Part shown: one piece after another, positions 7,688 through 15,352 of the stretch
Layout: each line of letters opens with the position of its first letter
Position numbering within the stretch: position 1 is the stretch's first letter
Origin: Oscillospiraceae bacterium
GTDB lineage: Bacteria > Bacillota > Clostridia > Oscillospirales > CAG-272
Direction of reading: 5' to 3'
Length of the DNA stretch: 39,320 nucleotides
Assembly (NCBI GenBank): GCA_015064585.1
Contig: SVRY01000022.1
Location: forward strand, 1 to 39,320
Program-made: the position numbers and the translations under genes
The notes under the pieces: model-generated
Databases searched by the model: none
The model's input: the letters and a program-made list of their open reading frames with translations, nothing else
Told to the model about the DNA's origin: nothing

Positions 7688-7716
7688 AAAAGGGCATCTA
7701 CGGATGCTCTTTTTTG
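7688..7716 (+). terminator. Terminator of the ECF operon
   Basis: AGGGCATC, loop TACG, GATGCTCT followed by TTTTT, directly after the lipoprotein stop. It overlaps the last codons of the convergent gene ending at 7698. Confidence 0.8.
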
Positions 7717-7904
7717 TCGGGCAAAAGAGGGAGATATTCATCAAATCGGTATTCGCGAATGGGCATGACAGGATGCTTAGCATCGTCAAAAAGAAGTACC
7801 AGGGCAGGGGAGATATTTTTGTAGTGTTCTGTAAAAAAGTATCCTGTCAGTTTTCCTTCTTTGATCAGCCGCTTGGCGGTGGCGTGGTAATTGTAGTATA
7901 ACAT
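7698..7904 (-). CDS. Small conserved clostridial protein
   Basis: A 68-residue protein beginning MLYYNYHATAKRLI, with a conserved core ISPALVLLF and MPIREYRFDEYLPLL. From memory this matches a widespread family of ~65-residue Clostridia proteins, often given the doubtful database name 'thermostable hemolysin delta-VPH'. I do not trust that function. It is probably a soluble cytoplasmic protein. No clear ribosome binding site precedes the ATG, yet the family match makes the gene likely. It is isolated between the ECF operon terminator and the XRE gene terminator. Confidence 0.7.
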   Translation of the reverse strand: MLYYNYHATAKRLIKEGKLTGYFFTEHYKNISPALVLLFDDAKHPVMPIREYRFDEYLPLLPDKKEHP

Positions 7905-7930
7905 ATTTTCAGTATGCCCATATAAATGAA

Positions 7931-7971
7931 AAATAGCAATATCAATCCGAAACAGTTTGATATTGCTATTT
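7931..7971 (-). terminator. Terminator of the small XRE gene
   Basis: A perfect 15-bp stem, AAATAGCAATATCAA (7931-7945) with its inverse at 7957-7971, and TTTTTC following on the minus strand. It lies at the end of the XRE gene 7970-8212, so it separates that gene from the small conserved gene. Confidence 0.85.
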
Positions 7972-8212
7972 ATTCTATTCCCAAAAGCCAGTTGACCGAT
8001 ACATTGAGAATGCGTGCCAATTCCCGCAGTTCGTAATCAGCAACAAACCGTGTACCGATTTCTATTCTGGAAACACTATCCCTCTCGATAATAATGCCTG
8101 CAACTTGTAACTTAGCTGCCAGATCGCTTTGGGTTAGGCGGTGTTTGCATCTTGCTTCGTGAACACGGTCACCGCAGATGTTCTTTTTCCCTTCGTAATC
8201 GTAAATTTTCAA
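7970..8212 (-). CDS. XRE-family regulator, TTG start
   Basis: An 80-residue, single-domain Cro/C1-type DNA-binding protein (HRLTQSDLAAKLQVAGIIIE...SVSRIEIGTRFV, then ELARILNVSVNWLLGIE). It starts with TTG at 8212, with GGGAG 7 nt upstream; the nearby ATG is in another frame. It is divergent from a membrane protein gene at 8322, whose promoter contains a palindrome, so it is probably the repressor of that gene and of itself. Confidence 0.85.
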   Translation of the reverse strand: MKIYDYEGKKNICGDRVHEARCKHRLTQSDLAAKLQVAGIIIERDSVSRIEIGTRFVADYELRELARILNVSVNWLLGIE

Positions 8213-8251
8213 AATTCATCTCCCAAAATTCGATAAAGATAAGATTCTGTC

Positions 8252-8280
8252 TTGACTTTAACATAAATTTATGATATTAT
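8252..8280 (+). promoter_or_regulatory. Promoter with internal palindromic operator candidate
   Basis: TTGACT (8252-8257), N17, TATTAT (8275-8280). The spacer contains the perfect 12-bp palindrome CATAAATTTATG (8262-8273), well placed for repression by the divergent XRE protein. Confidence 0.65.
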
Positions 8281-8321
8281 GTGTTAAAGATCAGAATTTT
8301 AAAAATAAAGGAGAAAATTAG

Positions 8322-9050
8322 ATGAAAAGTGAGCTACAGAGTCGACTTTTTGAAGCTGCTGAATATTTAAAAATTCAGTATGACCTTGAAGAACGGTTTG
8401 AAGAAATGAGGAGCAAGATTAAGCAATTAAAACAAAATTTTGAAAATGAAAAATACCAAGCAGGGTCTCCGAGTAGATTTTTGGATGGTCTTGGATTTTT
8501 AGTGTTAATTCCTTCGCTGTTATATTTGGGTTACATTTTATTGGTAGCTATGGTGGATAAAAGTATGCCCCGCGCAGATCAATGGACAGCAATCTTAATA
8601 GCCGGAATCGCCGTAGTGGTCGGTTTTGCTATGATGCGTATTTCCAAGAAAAAACATAAGGCAGTAGATCATAAGTTTGATGACTTATACAACGGTACTC
8701 TGTTACCGCAATTGAATGAATTAGAACATAAAATGAATCAAATTGTTGACTATTCCAACGATTTTGAAGACGAAAATTCAAGTGTGTTAGAGGTAGTTCC
8801 CTCTACATACCGCAATTTTATAGCAATATCTTATATGCTGATTGCTGTCGAAAATGGAAGGGCTGATAATTTAAAGGATGCTATCAATCTTTATGAGGAA
8901 CAGTTGCATCGTTGGAAGCTGGAAGATGCGGCACATCAATCAATGCAGGCGCAGGAATATACTGCATTGGCATTGGAAGAATTAAATAAACGCCAAGCCG
9001 AAACGAATTTCCATTTGCAGGTACTCGAATTTATGAATTTGATTCAGTAA
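8322..9050 (+). CDS. Membrane protein with coiled-coil flanks, unknown function
   Basis: A 242-residue protein. Residues ~1-45 form a charged coiled-coil-like helix. Two transmembrane helices follow (about 52-78 and 88-106), then a long Glu/Lys/Gln-rich helical C-terminal domain from ~110 on. Both soluble parts should face the cytoplasm. GGAG lies 9 nt before the ATG. It is transcribed from the XRE-controlled promoter and is probably co-transcribed with the TM2 gene 58 nt downstream. I do not recognise a family. It is not obviously a toxin or phage protein. Confidence 0.75.
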   Translation: MKSELQSRLFEAAEYLKIQYDLEERFEEMRSKIKQLKQNFENEKYQAGSPSRFLDGLGFLVLIPSLLYLGYILLVAMVDKSMPRADQWTAILIAGIAVVVGFAMMRISKKKHKAVDHKFDDLYNGTLLPQLNELEHKMNQIVDYSNDFEDENSSVLEVVPSTYRNFIAISYMLIAVENGRADNLKDAINLYEEQLHRWKLEDAAHQSMQAQEYTALALEELNKRQAETNFHLQVLEFMNLIQ

Positions 9051-9108
9051 AATAGCGTAGAATCCTTGGCGATTTTACATATATTATTAATTTTTAAGGA
9101 GGCAAGTT

Positions 9109-9345
9109 ATGCTGAACCAGAACGTACAGGAAGAACGCAAGATCTCCAGAAAATCTTGGTTTGTAACACTTATTTTGTGTTTGTTTACACTGGGATTTCA
9201 TCGAATTTATGTAGGAAAGATTGGCACCGGACTTCTTTGGTTGGTGACTTCCGGTGGATTTTTTGTAGGTCTGTGGCTTGATTTTTACAAAATTTGTACG
9301 AATCAGTTTACTGACAAAGAAGGCGCATACATTATTAGAAAATAA
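9109..9345 (+). CDS. TM2 domain protein
   Basis: A 78-residue protein made almost entirely of a TM2 domain: a first helix ending in the hallmark LGFHRIYVGKIGTGLLW, then a second hydrophobic segment ending GLWLDFYKI. TM2 proteins are small two-helix membrane proteins of uncertain function. AAGGAGG lies 7 nt before the ATG. It follows the coiled-coil membrane protein with no visible terminator between, so it is probably in the same XRE-controlled unit. Confidence 0.85.
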   Translation: MLNQNVQEERKISRKSWFVTLILCLFTLGFHRIYVGKIGTGLLWLVTSGGFFVGLWLDFYKICTNQFTDKEGAYIIRK

Positions 9346-9352
9346 TTAGAAA

Positions 9353-9386
9353 AACACCCGCAAACGAAATTTTGTTTGCGGGTGTT
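9353..9386. terminator. Convergent terminator
   Basis: A 13-bp stem, AACACCCGCAAAC (9353-9365) with its inverse at 9374-9386. TTTTT follows on the minus strand, so it mainly ends the glycosidase gene, but it also lies directly after the TM2 stop. Confidence 0.8.
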
Positions 9387-9403
9387 CTCGTATTATAAAA
9401 AAA

Positions 9404-11131
9404 TTATTTTTCAATCGCTGCCTTGCGGGTCAAAATCTTGTATAGGCGTTCCGCATCAAACTTTTCTCTGCGGTCAAAGGCATAAATACCGTTCTTTTCC
9501 TGGAATACGTCGGTGAGCTGGGTGTAGCAAAGAGCACACATTTTGGGATTGTCCAGCAGTATGTTGATGAGTCCCTCGAAACGGGTGTAGAATTCTTCTA
9601 TATCTTTGGGATTCTCACCGTAGCCCCAGTCGTCGCTGCCCTTTTCGGAAATATCCCAGAAGATACCGCCCATTTCGGATACAAAATAGGGCTGCCCTTC
9701 GTATTTTTCCATATGAGGATCATTCACATATACTTCGCCGACACCGGTTTTCAAAGAAACATAATGACTTGCAAATTCTTTGGGATCCTGTTCGTAATCG
9801 TGGACGTCATAGATGTCAGTGACTACATGAACGTATCCCGAGGTATCGATTACGGGACGGTAGGGATCAATGGCGCGGGTGATGTTATAGATATTGCGGA
9901 AGGTTTCGGGAATTCTGCGGGAGGAGGTTTCGTTCATGGGGCACCAACCCACAAGTGCAGGAGAGGAATAGTCGCGTTCCATTGCTTCCATCCAGCCCGG
10001 AATAAATACATTCAGATAACCGGGATTCATATCTCTCAGTCCCCAGTTGGGGAATTCACCCCAGCAGAGATAGCCGAGCTTGTCGGCGTAATATAAAGTG
10101 TAGGGTTCAAAAACCTTCATATGAAGACGCGCTCCGTTGAAACCGACCTTCTTGGAAAGCAGAATGTCATTTTCCAATTGTGATACATCGGAAGCGGTAA
10201 TGATACCGTCTTCATAGAATCCCTGGTCAAGCACGAGCCTTTGGTAAACAGGTTTGTCGTTGATTTCGATGGCATAGCCGTTGATGGCAACCTTGCGCAT
10301 ACCGAAGTAGGTTTTAACAACATCTTCGCCAAAGGTAAGCACAAGATCGTACAGGTTGGGCGTTTCCAGATCCCATAGCTTGGCATTCGGCATGGGGATG
10401 GAGAAGGAAGCCACGCGGTCAGTGGTCTTGACGGTTACACTGCATACTGCTTCGCCGGCAAAAGATACGTCGGCGGTGATGGTTTCGCCCTTCTTGGTGT
10501 GATCGGCAAAAGAAATAACTGCGTCCAGCTTTTCGTTGTCTACGTCGGGAGTCAACTTAACCTTGGTAATATAGTTTTTAGGAACATATTCCATCCAAAC
10601 GGTCTGCCAAATACCGGTGCAACGGGTATAGTAGCAGGACTTGTTGTAGTAGTTGAAGTAGATCTGCTTGCCGGTGTATTGCAGGGGATCTTTTCCGTTG
10701 TCATAGCAACGCACAACGATTTTATTTTCACCGGGCTTTACAGCACCGGTAATATCCAGAGTAAAGGGAGTGTAACCACCGCTGTGAGAACCGACAGCTA
10801 CTTCGTTTACCCATACTTCGCAGAAAAAGTCAACTGCACCAAAATGCAAAAGAATTTTACCGCATTCGGGGCACCAACTTTCGGGCAGGGTTACCGAGCG
10901 GCGATACCAACAGGTTGTAAAGAAATCGGTATATTCAATTCCGGAAAGTTTGGATTCGGGAACAAAGGGAACGGTAATCTCATGATCAAAGGTGGGCGCA
11001 CCATCCTTCCACAGTTCCTTGTATTTACCGGAATCACCAAAGTCGAATGCAAATTCCCACTGACCGTTCAGATTGAGCCATTTATCGCGTACCAATCGCG
11101 GGCGAGGATATTCGGGTCTTGGAATATTCAT
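9404..11131 (-). CDS. Glycoside hydrolase family 2 enzyme
   Basis: A 575-residue enzyme of the GH2 beta-galactosidase/beta-glucuronidase group, hydrolysing terminal beta-linked sugars from oligosaccharides by a retaining mechanism. An N-terminal jelly-roll sugar-binding domain (about 15-185, opening NLNGQWEF), an immunoglobulin-like domain (~190-285) and a TIM barrel follow in order. The expected acid/base is E401 in WCPMNE and the nucleophile E486 in FVSEMGG. There is no signal peptide, so it works on imported substrates in the cytoplasm. It is shorter than E. coli LacZ and similar to UidA in size; the exact sugar cannot be told from sequence. Single gene; the promoter and a 17-bp palindrome in its leader suggest control by a repressor not encoded here. 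Confidence 0.92.
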   Translation of the reverse strand: MNIPRPEYPRPRLVRDKWLNLNGQWEFAFDFGDSGKYKELWKDGAPTFDHEITVPFVPESKLSGIEYTDFFTTCWYRRSVTLPESWCPECGKILLHFGAVDFFCEVWVNEVAVGSHSGGYTPFTLDITGAVKPGENKIVVRCYDNGKDPLQYTGKQIYFNYYNKSCYYTRCTGIWQTVWMEYVPKNYITKVKLTPDVDNEKLDAVISFADHTKKGETITADVSFAGEAVCSVTVKTTDRVASFSIPMPNAKLWDLETPNLYDLVLTFGEDVVKTYFGMRKVAINGYAIEINDKPVYQRLVLDQGFYEDGIITASDVSQLENDILLSKKVGFNGARLHMKVFEPYTLYYADKLGYLCWGEFPNWGLRDMNPGYLNVFIPGWMEAMERDYSSPALVGWCPMNETSSRRIPETFRNIYNITRAIDPYRPVIDTSGYVHVVTDIYDVHDYEQDPKEFASHYVSLKTGVGEVYVNDPHMEKYEGQPYFVSEMGGIFWDISEKGSDDWGYGENPKDIEEFYTRFEGLINILLDNPKMCALCYTQLTDVFQEKNGIYAFDRREKFDAERLYKILTRKAAIEK

Positions 11132-11158
11132 TTTGTAGGTCTCCTTTGTGGAAAAAAT

Positions 11159-11217
11159 TTATGAATTATTCATAATTTGTTCATAGGTAGCATAGCATAA
11201 TCTTTTGTGAGTGTCAA
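11159..11217 (-). promoter_or_regulatory. GH2 promoter and leader palindrome
   Basis: On the minus strand, TTGACA (11217-11212), N17, TATGCT (11194-11189). Just downstream of the expected start lies the 17-bp odd palindrome TTATGAAT-T-ATTCATAA (11159-11175), a candidate sugar-responsive operator. Confidence 0.65.
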
Positions 11218-11304
11218 TAAAGAAATCTGAAAAAAGGAGGATATGTCAACTTTTTTTGTTTTGTATTTTTGAGCAGTATGTACTCTTGTCCTGCAATTTT
11301 TTTA

Positions 11305-11333
11305 TTGATTTTTTGTGCAATCTGTGTTATACT
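11305..11333 (+). promoter_or_regulatory. Promoter of the DUF3006-like/pdp operon
   Basis: TTGATT (11305-11310), N17, TATACT (11328-11333), about 24 nt before the first start codon. Confidence 0.75.
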
Positions 11334-11356
11334 TCCTATATAGAAAGGAGATGCTT

Positions 11357-11548
11357 ATGGAGACATTGTATTATAGAGTATTGCGTATCGAAGGCGAGTA
11401 TGCAATTTTGGAGGAAAAGAAGAATAAAGAGGAAATGTTTATTGCCATGGCTTTGCTTCCTTCCGAAGTGGATGTGGGAAGTTTTCTGAAATATGAAATG
11501 TTCAGCTATGAGATTGTATCGGAGGATGTATGGATTTCTGCGATCTGA
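11357..11548 (+). CDS. DUF3006-like small protein
   Basis: A 63-residue protein (METLYYRVLRIEGEYAILEE..., then ALLPSEVDVGSFLKYEM) with the look of the small beta-barrel DUF3006 family: an opening RIEG-y-AIL strand pair and a later LLP motif. Function unknown. AAAGGAG lies 6 nt before the ATG at 11357; an ATG two codons earlier overlaps that site. Its end overlaps the phosphorylase start by 19 nt, so the two are translationally coupled. Confidence 0.75.
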   Translation: METLYYRVLRIEGEYAILEEKKNKEEMFIAMALLPSEVDVGSFLKYEMFSYEIVSEDVWISAI

Positions 11549-12816
11549 TCATCAAAAAAAGAAGCGGCAGGGAGCTGTCCGAAGACGAGATAAGATATCT
11601 TGTAAAAGGTACGGTGGATGAAAGCATTCCGGATTATCAGTTATCGGCATTTTTGATGGCAGTGGTTTTTCAAGGCATGACCGACAGGGAAACGGCTGCT
11701 TTGACAATGGCAATGGCTTATTCGGGGGAAACAGTAGATCTTTCGGAGTTGTGTTATACCGTGGATAAACACAGTACCGGTGGGGTGGGAGATAAGACCT
11801 CACTGATCGTCGGTCCGATTGCCGCTGCTTGCGGATGTACGGTTGCCAAAATGTCAGGAAAAGGGCTGGGGCATACCGGAGGAACCATTGATAAGCTGGA
11901 ATCGGTCCCCGGTGTGCGCACAGAAATGTCCAAAGAAGCTTTTTTAAAACAAGCTAAATCAGTGGGACTGGTAATTGCAGGTCAAAGCGGCGATCTGGCG
12001 CCTGCCGACAAAAAGCTGTATGCTCTCAGAGATGTGACGGGCACTGTGGAGTCACTGCCTTTGATCGTATCCAGTATTATGTCAAAAAAACTGGCATCGG
12101 GAGCGAATTCTATTGTTTTGGATGTGAAAACCGGAAGCGGTGCGTTTATGCATACATTGGAAGACAGTTGCCGTCTGGCACAGTCGATGGTCACCATCGG
12201 ACGCGCTTGCGGCAGAAAAATAGATGCTGTAATTTCCGATATGAGTGCGCCGCTTGGAAACTGCATCGGTAACGCTATGGAAGTGGAAGAAGCGATTGAG
12301 GTGCTGAAGGGAAACGGTCCTGAAGATTTGAAAGAGCTGTGTTTGGAATTGGCTTCCGATATGGTGCGTTTGGCACTGGACATTTCTGCCAAGGAAGCAA
12401 AAGATAAAGCTCAAAAGGCATTGGATACCGGTTATGCTGCCCAGTGCTTTGGACGTTTTATGCTGGCACAGGGGGCGAAAGCCGACCCTATTGAGCATCC
12501 CGAATTGCTTCCCAAAGCAAGGTACAGCATGCCTGTAATTGCTTCTCAAAGCGGTTATCTGACCGCAGTGGATGCATTGGCACTTGGAAATGTGTCTTTG
12601 AAATTAGGCGCGGGCAGAAAAACGAAAAAAGATGTGATCGATCCTGCGGCGGGAATACGTGTTTATAAAAAGCCGGGAGACTACGTACATAAGGGCGATT
12701 TGCTTGCTATGTTATATACCAATCAAGAATGCGCTTGTGTTATTCCAGACTCTGCATATGCTTTTGAGGAAGAAAAACCAAAACCGCGGTCTTTAATATA
12801 CAAAACATTTGTTTAA
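11530..12816 (+). CDS. pdp: Pyrimidine-nucleoside (thymidine) phosphorylase
   Basis: A 428-residue cytoplasmic enzyme that splits uridine/thymidine/deoxyuridine with phosphate into base and (deoxy)ribose-1-phosphate, a salvage and catabolic step. Diagnostic: an N-terminal helical domain (DLIIKKRSGRELSEDEI), the family signature VDKHSTGGVGDKTS (near residues 77-90) binding phosphate, the SGKGLGHTGGTIDKLE loop, and KTGSGAFM further on. The length fits DeoA/Pdp. GGAGG lies 4 nt before the ATG at 11530. It is placed without deoC or cdd neighbours, so pdp against deoA cannot be settled by context; Firmicute enzymes are mostly of the pdp type. Confidence 0.93.
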   Translation: MDFCDLIIKKRSGRELSEDEIRYLVKGTVDESIPDYQLSAFLMAVVFQGMTDRETAALTMAMAYSGETVDLSELCYTVDKHSTGGVGDKTSLIVGPIAAACGCTVAKMSGKGLGHTGGTIDKLESVPGVRTEMSKEAFLKQAKSVGLVIAGQSGDLAPADKKLYALRDVTGTVESLPLIVSSIMSKKLASGANSIVLDVKTGSGAFMHTLEDSCRLAQSMVTIGRACGRKIDAVISDMSAPLGNCIGNAMEVEEAIEVLKGNGPEDLKELCLELASDMVRLALDISAKEAKDKAQKALDTGYAAQCFGRFMLAQGAKADPIEHPELLPKARYSMPVIASQSGYLTAVDALALGNVSLKLGAGRKTKKDVIDPAAGIRVYKKPGDYVHKGDLLAMLYTNQECACVIPDSAYAFEEEKPKPRSLIYKTFV

Positions 12817-12848
12817 TTGCATTTTTTCTTTATTTTTTTGGAAAATGA

Positions 12849-12877
12849 TTGCAATATGCGTTTTGCTGTGGTATAAT
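12849..12877 (+). promoter_or_regulatory. Promoter of the Big2/discoidin lipoprotein gene
   Basis: TTGCAA (12849-12854), N17, TATAAT (12872-12877), followed by AGGAGG before the ATG at 12912. Confidence 0.8.
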
Positions 12878-12911
12878 ATAAATAATCTTTATAACATTTT
12901 AGGAGGCTATT

Positions 12912-14090
12912 ATGCGCAAATTTATGAGAATTCTTTGTATGCTGCTGGCACTGGTATTTGTGCTGTCTGCTTGCGGCGGCGCAAAAGACGACACCAAGAC
13001 CCCCGGCACTGATGATTCCGGCTCGAACGGTGAAAAGAACCCCGATGCCGGCTTGACATTGGATGTAACCGAGATTACTTTGAATGTTGGCGAAAGCAAG
13101 AAGCTGACCGCCACCTTTACTCCCGAATTTGAAGAGGATGATACAACCGTTACTTTGGAATCCTCTGATACCAAGATCGTATCCGTAAACGGCATGACCC
13201 TTACCGCTGTTGCGGCAGGTGAGGCAACCATTACCGCAAAGAATGCAGACGGTAAATATACCGCCACCTGCAAGGTGACCGTTAATGCCGTAGATTTGAT
13301 TTTTGCTGTTGAATATGACGGCCTTTCTCAGGCAAAGGACGTTACTGCCGATCCTGCGCAGACTGTTGAAGTGAAGTTCAATAAGAATTTTGCTTCCGGC
13401 AAAAAGTTGAAGGTGACTATGCCTGCAGGTCAGAAGTACCTGGCAATCACCATTGGTAACTCTGTTAAGGAAGCCATTCTGTATGTTCCAAATGGCGTAT
13501 ACGAATACACCATTCCTACATCTCTGAATGCAATTTTCCCCGCTGATTTTGCAAACGGCGGTGTTGTAAAGCTTCGTCTTCCCACTACAGCTGATTTGAC
13601 TGCAAGACGCAATATTGCGCTCAATCCCTATGATACCACCAAAGCTGCTTCTACTGTATTCCCCCATGTAATGTGCAACAACGAATACAATCAGACCGAA
13701 TTTGCGGCTCGTTGTGCTATTGATGGTTTTACCACCAACACAGGTCACGGTTGGTATCCTCAGCAGTCTTGGGGTCCTAAGGAAGTAGTAAATAAGAATG
13801 ACTATTTCACTATCAATTTCGGCAGAACCGTACTGGTAAATGAAATTGTTATCTATCTGCGCGGTGACTTTGGACACGATGCATACTATTCTGCCATCGT
13901 TGTTGAATTTTCCGACGGCTCCACTGAGGTTATCAAGCCCACAAGAGTGAGAGACGGTCAGAAGTTTACCTTTGCCGCAAAAGAAACCGAATCTGTAAAA
14001 TTGACAGGCTTTGTGATTGACAATAAGCAGGGCGGCCCTTGGACCGGTCTTGCTGAGGTTGAAGTTTACGGCTTGGAAAAACTTGGCTAA
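12912..14090 (+). CDS. Lipoprotein with Big2 and discoidin-like domains
   Basis: A 392-residue surface lipoprotein. Signal peptide with lipobox LSAC, lipidated at C21, then a Gly/Asp/Thr-rich linker to ~47. A bacterial Ig-like (Big2) domain spans ~48-125 (ITLNVGESKKLTATFTP..., GEATITAK). A second beta-rich domain of unknown type covers ~130-230. A C-terminal discoidin/F5-8C-like module (~233-389) has the classic ending GLAEVEVYG. Such modules bind glycans, so a role in substrate attachment at the cell surface is likely. No catalytic residues are visible. It is monocistronic with its own promoter and terminator. The final module is similar in plan to the repeats in the lipoprotein at 35310. 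Confidence 0.85.
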   Translation: MRKFMRILCMLLALVFVLSACGGAKDDTKTPGTDDSGSNGEKNPDAGLTLDVTEITLNVGESKKLTATFTPEFEEDDTTVTLESSDTKIVSVNGMTLTAVAAGEATITAKNADGKYTATCKVTVNAVDLIFAVEYDGLSQAKDVTADPAQTVEVKFNKNFASGKKLKVTMPAGQKYLAITIGNSVKEAILYVPNGVYEYTIPTSLNAIFPADFANGGVVKLRLPTTADLTARRNIALNPYDTTKAASTVFPHVMCNNEYNQTEFAARCAIDGFTTNTGHGWYPQQSWGPKEVVNKNDYFTINFGRTVLVNEIVIYLRGDFGHDAYYSAIVVEFSDGSTEVIKPTRVRDGQKFTFAAKETESVKLTGFVIDNKQGGPWTGLAEVEVYGLEKLG

Positions 14091-14104
14091 GGTAATTTAA
14101 GTAG

Positions 14105-14131
14105 AAAAGCCCGCATTTGGCGGGCTTTTTT
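14105..14131 (+). terminator. Terminator of the lipoprotein gene
   Basis: AAGCCCGC (14107-14114), loop ATTTG, GCGGGCTT (14120-14127), then TTTT. Confidence 0.9.
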
Positions 14132-14142
14132 ACTTGGAAAAC

Positions 14143-14172
14143 AAAAAGGAATCGGGCAACCGATTCCTTTTT
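14143..14172. terminator. Bidirectional terminator after the efp/CD1247 unit
   Basis: A 13-bp stem, AAAAAGGAATCGG (14143-14155), loop GCAA, with the inverse at 14160-14172. It ends the minus-strand operon just after its last gene (stop at 14186). Confidence 0.9.
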
Positions 14173-14185
14173 GTAATGAGTATGA

Positions 14186-14638
14186 TTATTCTTTGTCTTC
14201 TTCGTCTGCTTCGTCGCAGGGAGTTTCGCAACATTCGCAATCGCCGTCGCAAACACAAGTAAAGTGCTTGTGGCAGTTGGGGCAGATCACGTCGTCGGGA
14301 TCTACAGTGTCGTCGAAGTAAATGGTTTCGCCGCAAACAGGGCATTCAGCTTCGATGATATCTTCATCATCATCTTCTTCGTCATCCCAGTCTTCATCGT
14401 CGAAGTCATCGTCTTCATCTTCGAAAACGATCTCTTCCACATCGGCAAGATCTTCATCCATTTCCTTGGTGAATTCCTCGATTGCGGCGGTTTCGTCTTC
14501 CAGATCTTCGATGGAGATTGCCATATCGTCAAGCAGATCAACGATCTTGGCAAGCAGTTTTGCTTCGTTGCTGGAGGCTTCGAAGTTCATGCCTTCCATC
14601 ATACCTTTGATATAGGATACTTTTTCACTCAGTGTCAT
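14186..14638 (-). CDS. CD1247 N-terminal domain protein with zinc ribbon
   Basis: A 150-residue protein. The N-terminal helical domain (SEKVSYIKGMMEGMNF...LLDDMAISIEDLEDE) matches what I recall of the clostridial CD1247 family. A very acidic Asp/Glu stretch (~75-100) follows, then a C-terminal zinc ribbon (CPVCGETIYF...ICPNCHKHF) and an extra Cys cluster (CVCDGDCECC). The ATG at 14638 has GGAGG 7 nt upstream; an earlier in-frame ATG at 14665 lacks one. It is cytoplasmic and of unknown role, recurrent next to efp in clostridia, where it may be linked to translation. Last gene of the operon, 32 nt after efp. Confidence 0.85.
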   Translation of the reverse strand: MTLSEKVSYIKGMMEGMNFEASSNEAKLLAKIVDLLDDMAISIEDLEDETAAIEEFTKEMDEDLADVEEIVFEDEDDDFDDEDWDDEEDDDEDIIEAECPVCGETIYFDDTVDPDDVICPNCHKHFTCVCDGDCECCETPCDEADEEDKE

Positions 14639-14670
14639 TACAATATCCTCCTTTTGAATTTTCATAGTAA

Positions 14671-15228
14671 TTAAGCGCGGGACAGATATTCACCGGTACG
14701 GGTGTCGATCTTCAGAGTGTCGCCTACATTGATGAACAGCGGAACCTTGATCTCAGCGCCGGTTTCCAAAGTGGCGGGCTTAAGAGTGTTGGTTGCGGTG
14801 TTGCCTGCAAAACCGGGGTCGGTATCGGTAACAACCAGTTCAACAAATGTGGGAGGCTCAACAGCAAATACGTTACCCTTGTAGGAAACGATCTTGCAGA
14901 GCATTTCTTCCTTTACAAACTGGAAGTTCTCGCCAACCAAATTGTGAGCAACGAGAGTTTCTTCCCAAGTTTCGGTGTCCAGGAAGTGATACAGGTCACC
15001 GTCATCGTAGGAATACTGCATATCTTTTCTTTCAACATATGCATTTTCAAATTTTGCAGTGGGGTTAAAGCTGGTTTCGGTTACAGCACCGGTAATTACG
15101 TTACGCAACTTGGTGCGTACGAACGCTGCACCCTTACCGGGCTTTACGTGCTGGAATTCGATAACCTGCATGACGTTTCCGTCCATTTCAAATGTAATAC
15201 CGTTTTTAAAATCGCCGGCTACTACCAT
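14671..15228 (-). CDS. efp: Elongation factor P
   Basis: A 185-residue translation factor that enters the ribosomal E site and rescues ribosomes stalled at polyproline stretches. Three beta-barrel domains: KOW-like N-terminal (1-65), central OB (~68-125) and C-terminal OB (~130-185, ending TGEYLSRA). The loop KPGKGAAF carries K32, the residue modified in many bacteria. No epmA/epmB or ymfI-type modification gene is nearby. GGAGG lies upstream of the ATG at 15228. It has its own promoter in addition to possible read-through from the aminopeptidase gene, the same neighbour as in Bacillus (yqhT-efp). Confidence 0.96.
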   Translation of the reverse strand: MVVAGDFKNGITFEMDGNVMQVIEFQHVKPGKGAAFVRTKLRNVITGAVTETSFNPTAKFENAYVERKDMQYSYDDGDLYHFLDTETWEETLVAHNLVGENFQFVKEEMLCKIVSYKGNVFAVEPPTFVELVVTDTDPGFAGNTATNTLKPATLETGAEIKVPLFINVGDTLKIDTRTGEYLSRA

Positions 15229-15269
15229 AATAGATATCCTCCGTTGAATCGAGATTAATAATACAATTT

Positions 15270-15298
15270 ATTTTATACCATTTTTTAATATTTTGCAA
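15270..15298 (-). promoter_or_regulatory. efp promoter
   Basis: On the minus strand, TTGCAA (15298-15293), N17, TAAAAT (15275-15270). The region between efp and the upstream gene also contains an AT-only hairpin near 15327-15350 that could be a weak terminator. Confidence 0.6.
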
Positions 15299-15352
15299 TA
15301 CCTATTGCGCAAATTTTTATGAAAAAATGTTTTTTTATTCAAAAAAACAGGT

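Noticed and set aside
12813..13877. 354-codon minus-strand frame opposite the Big2 lipoprotein
   Set aside because: Antisense shadow. It runs over the promoter and signal peptide of the real gene and has no coherent composition.
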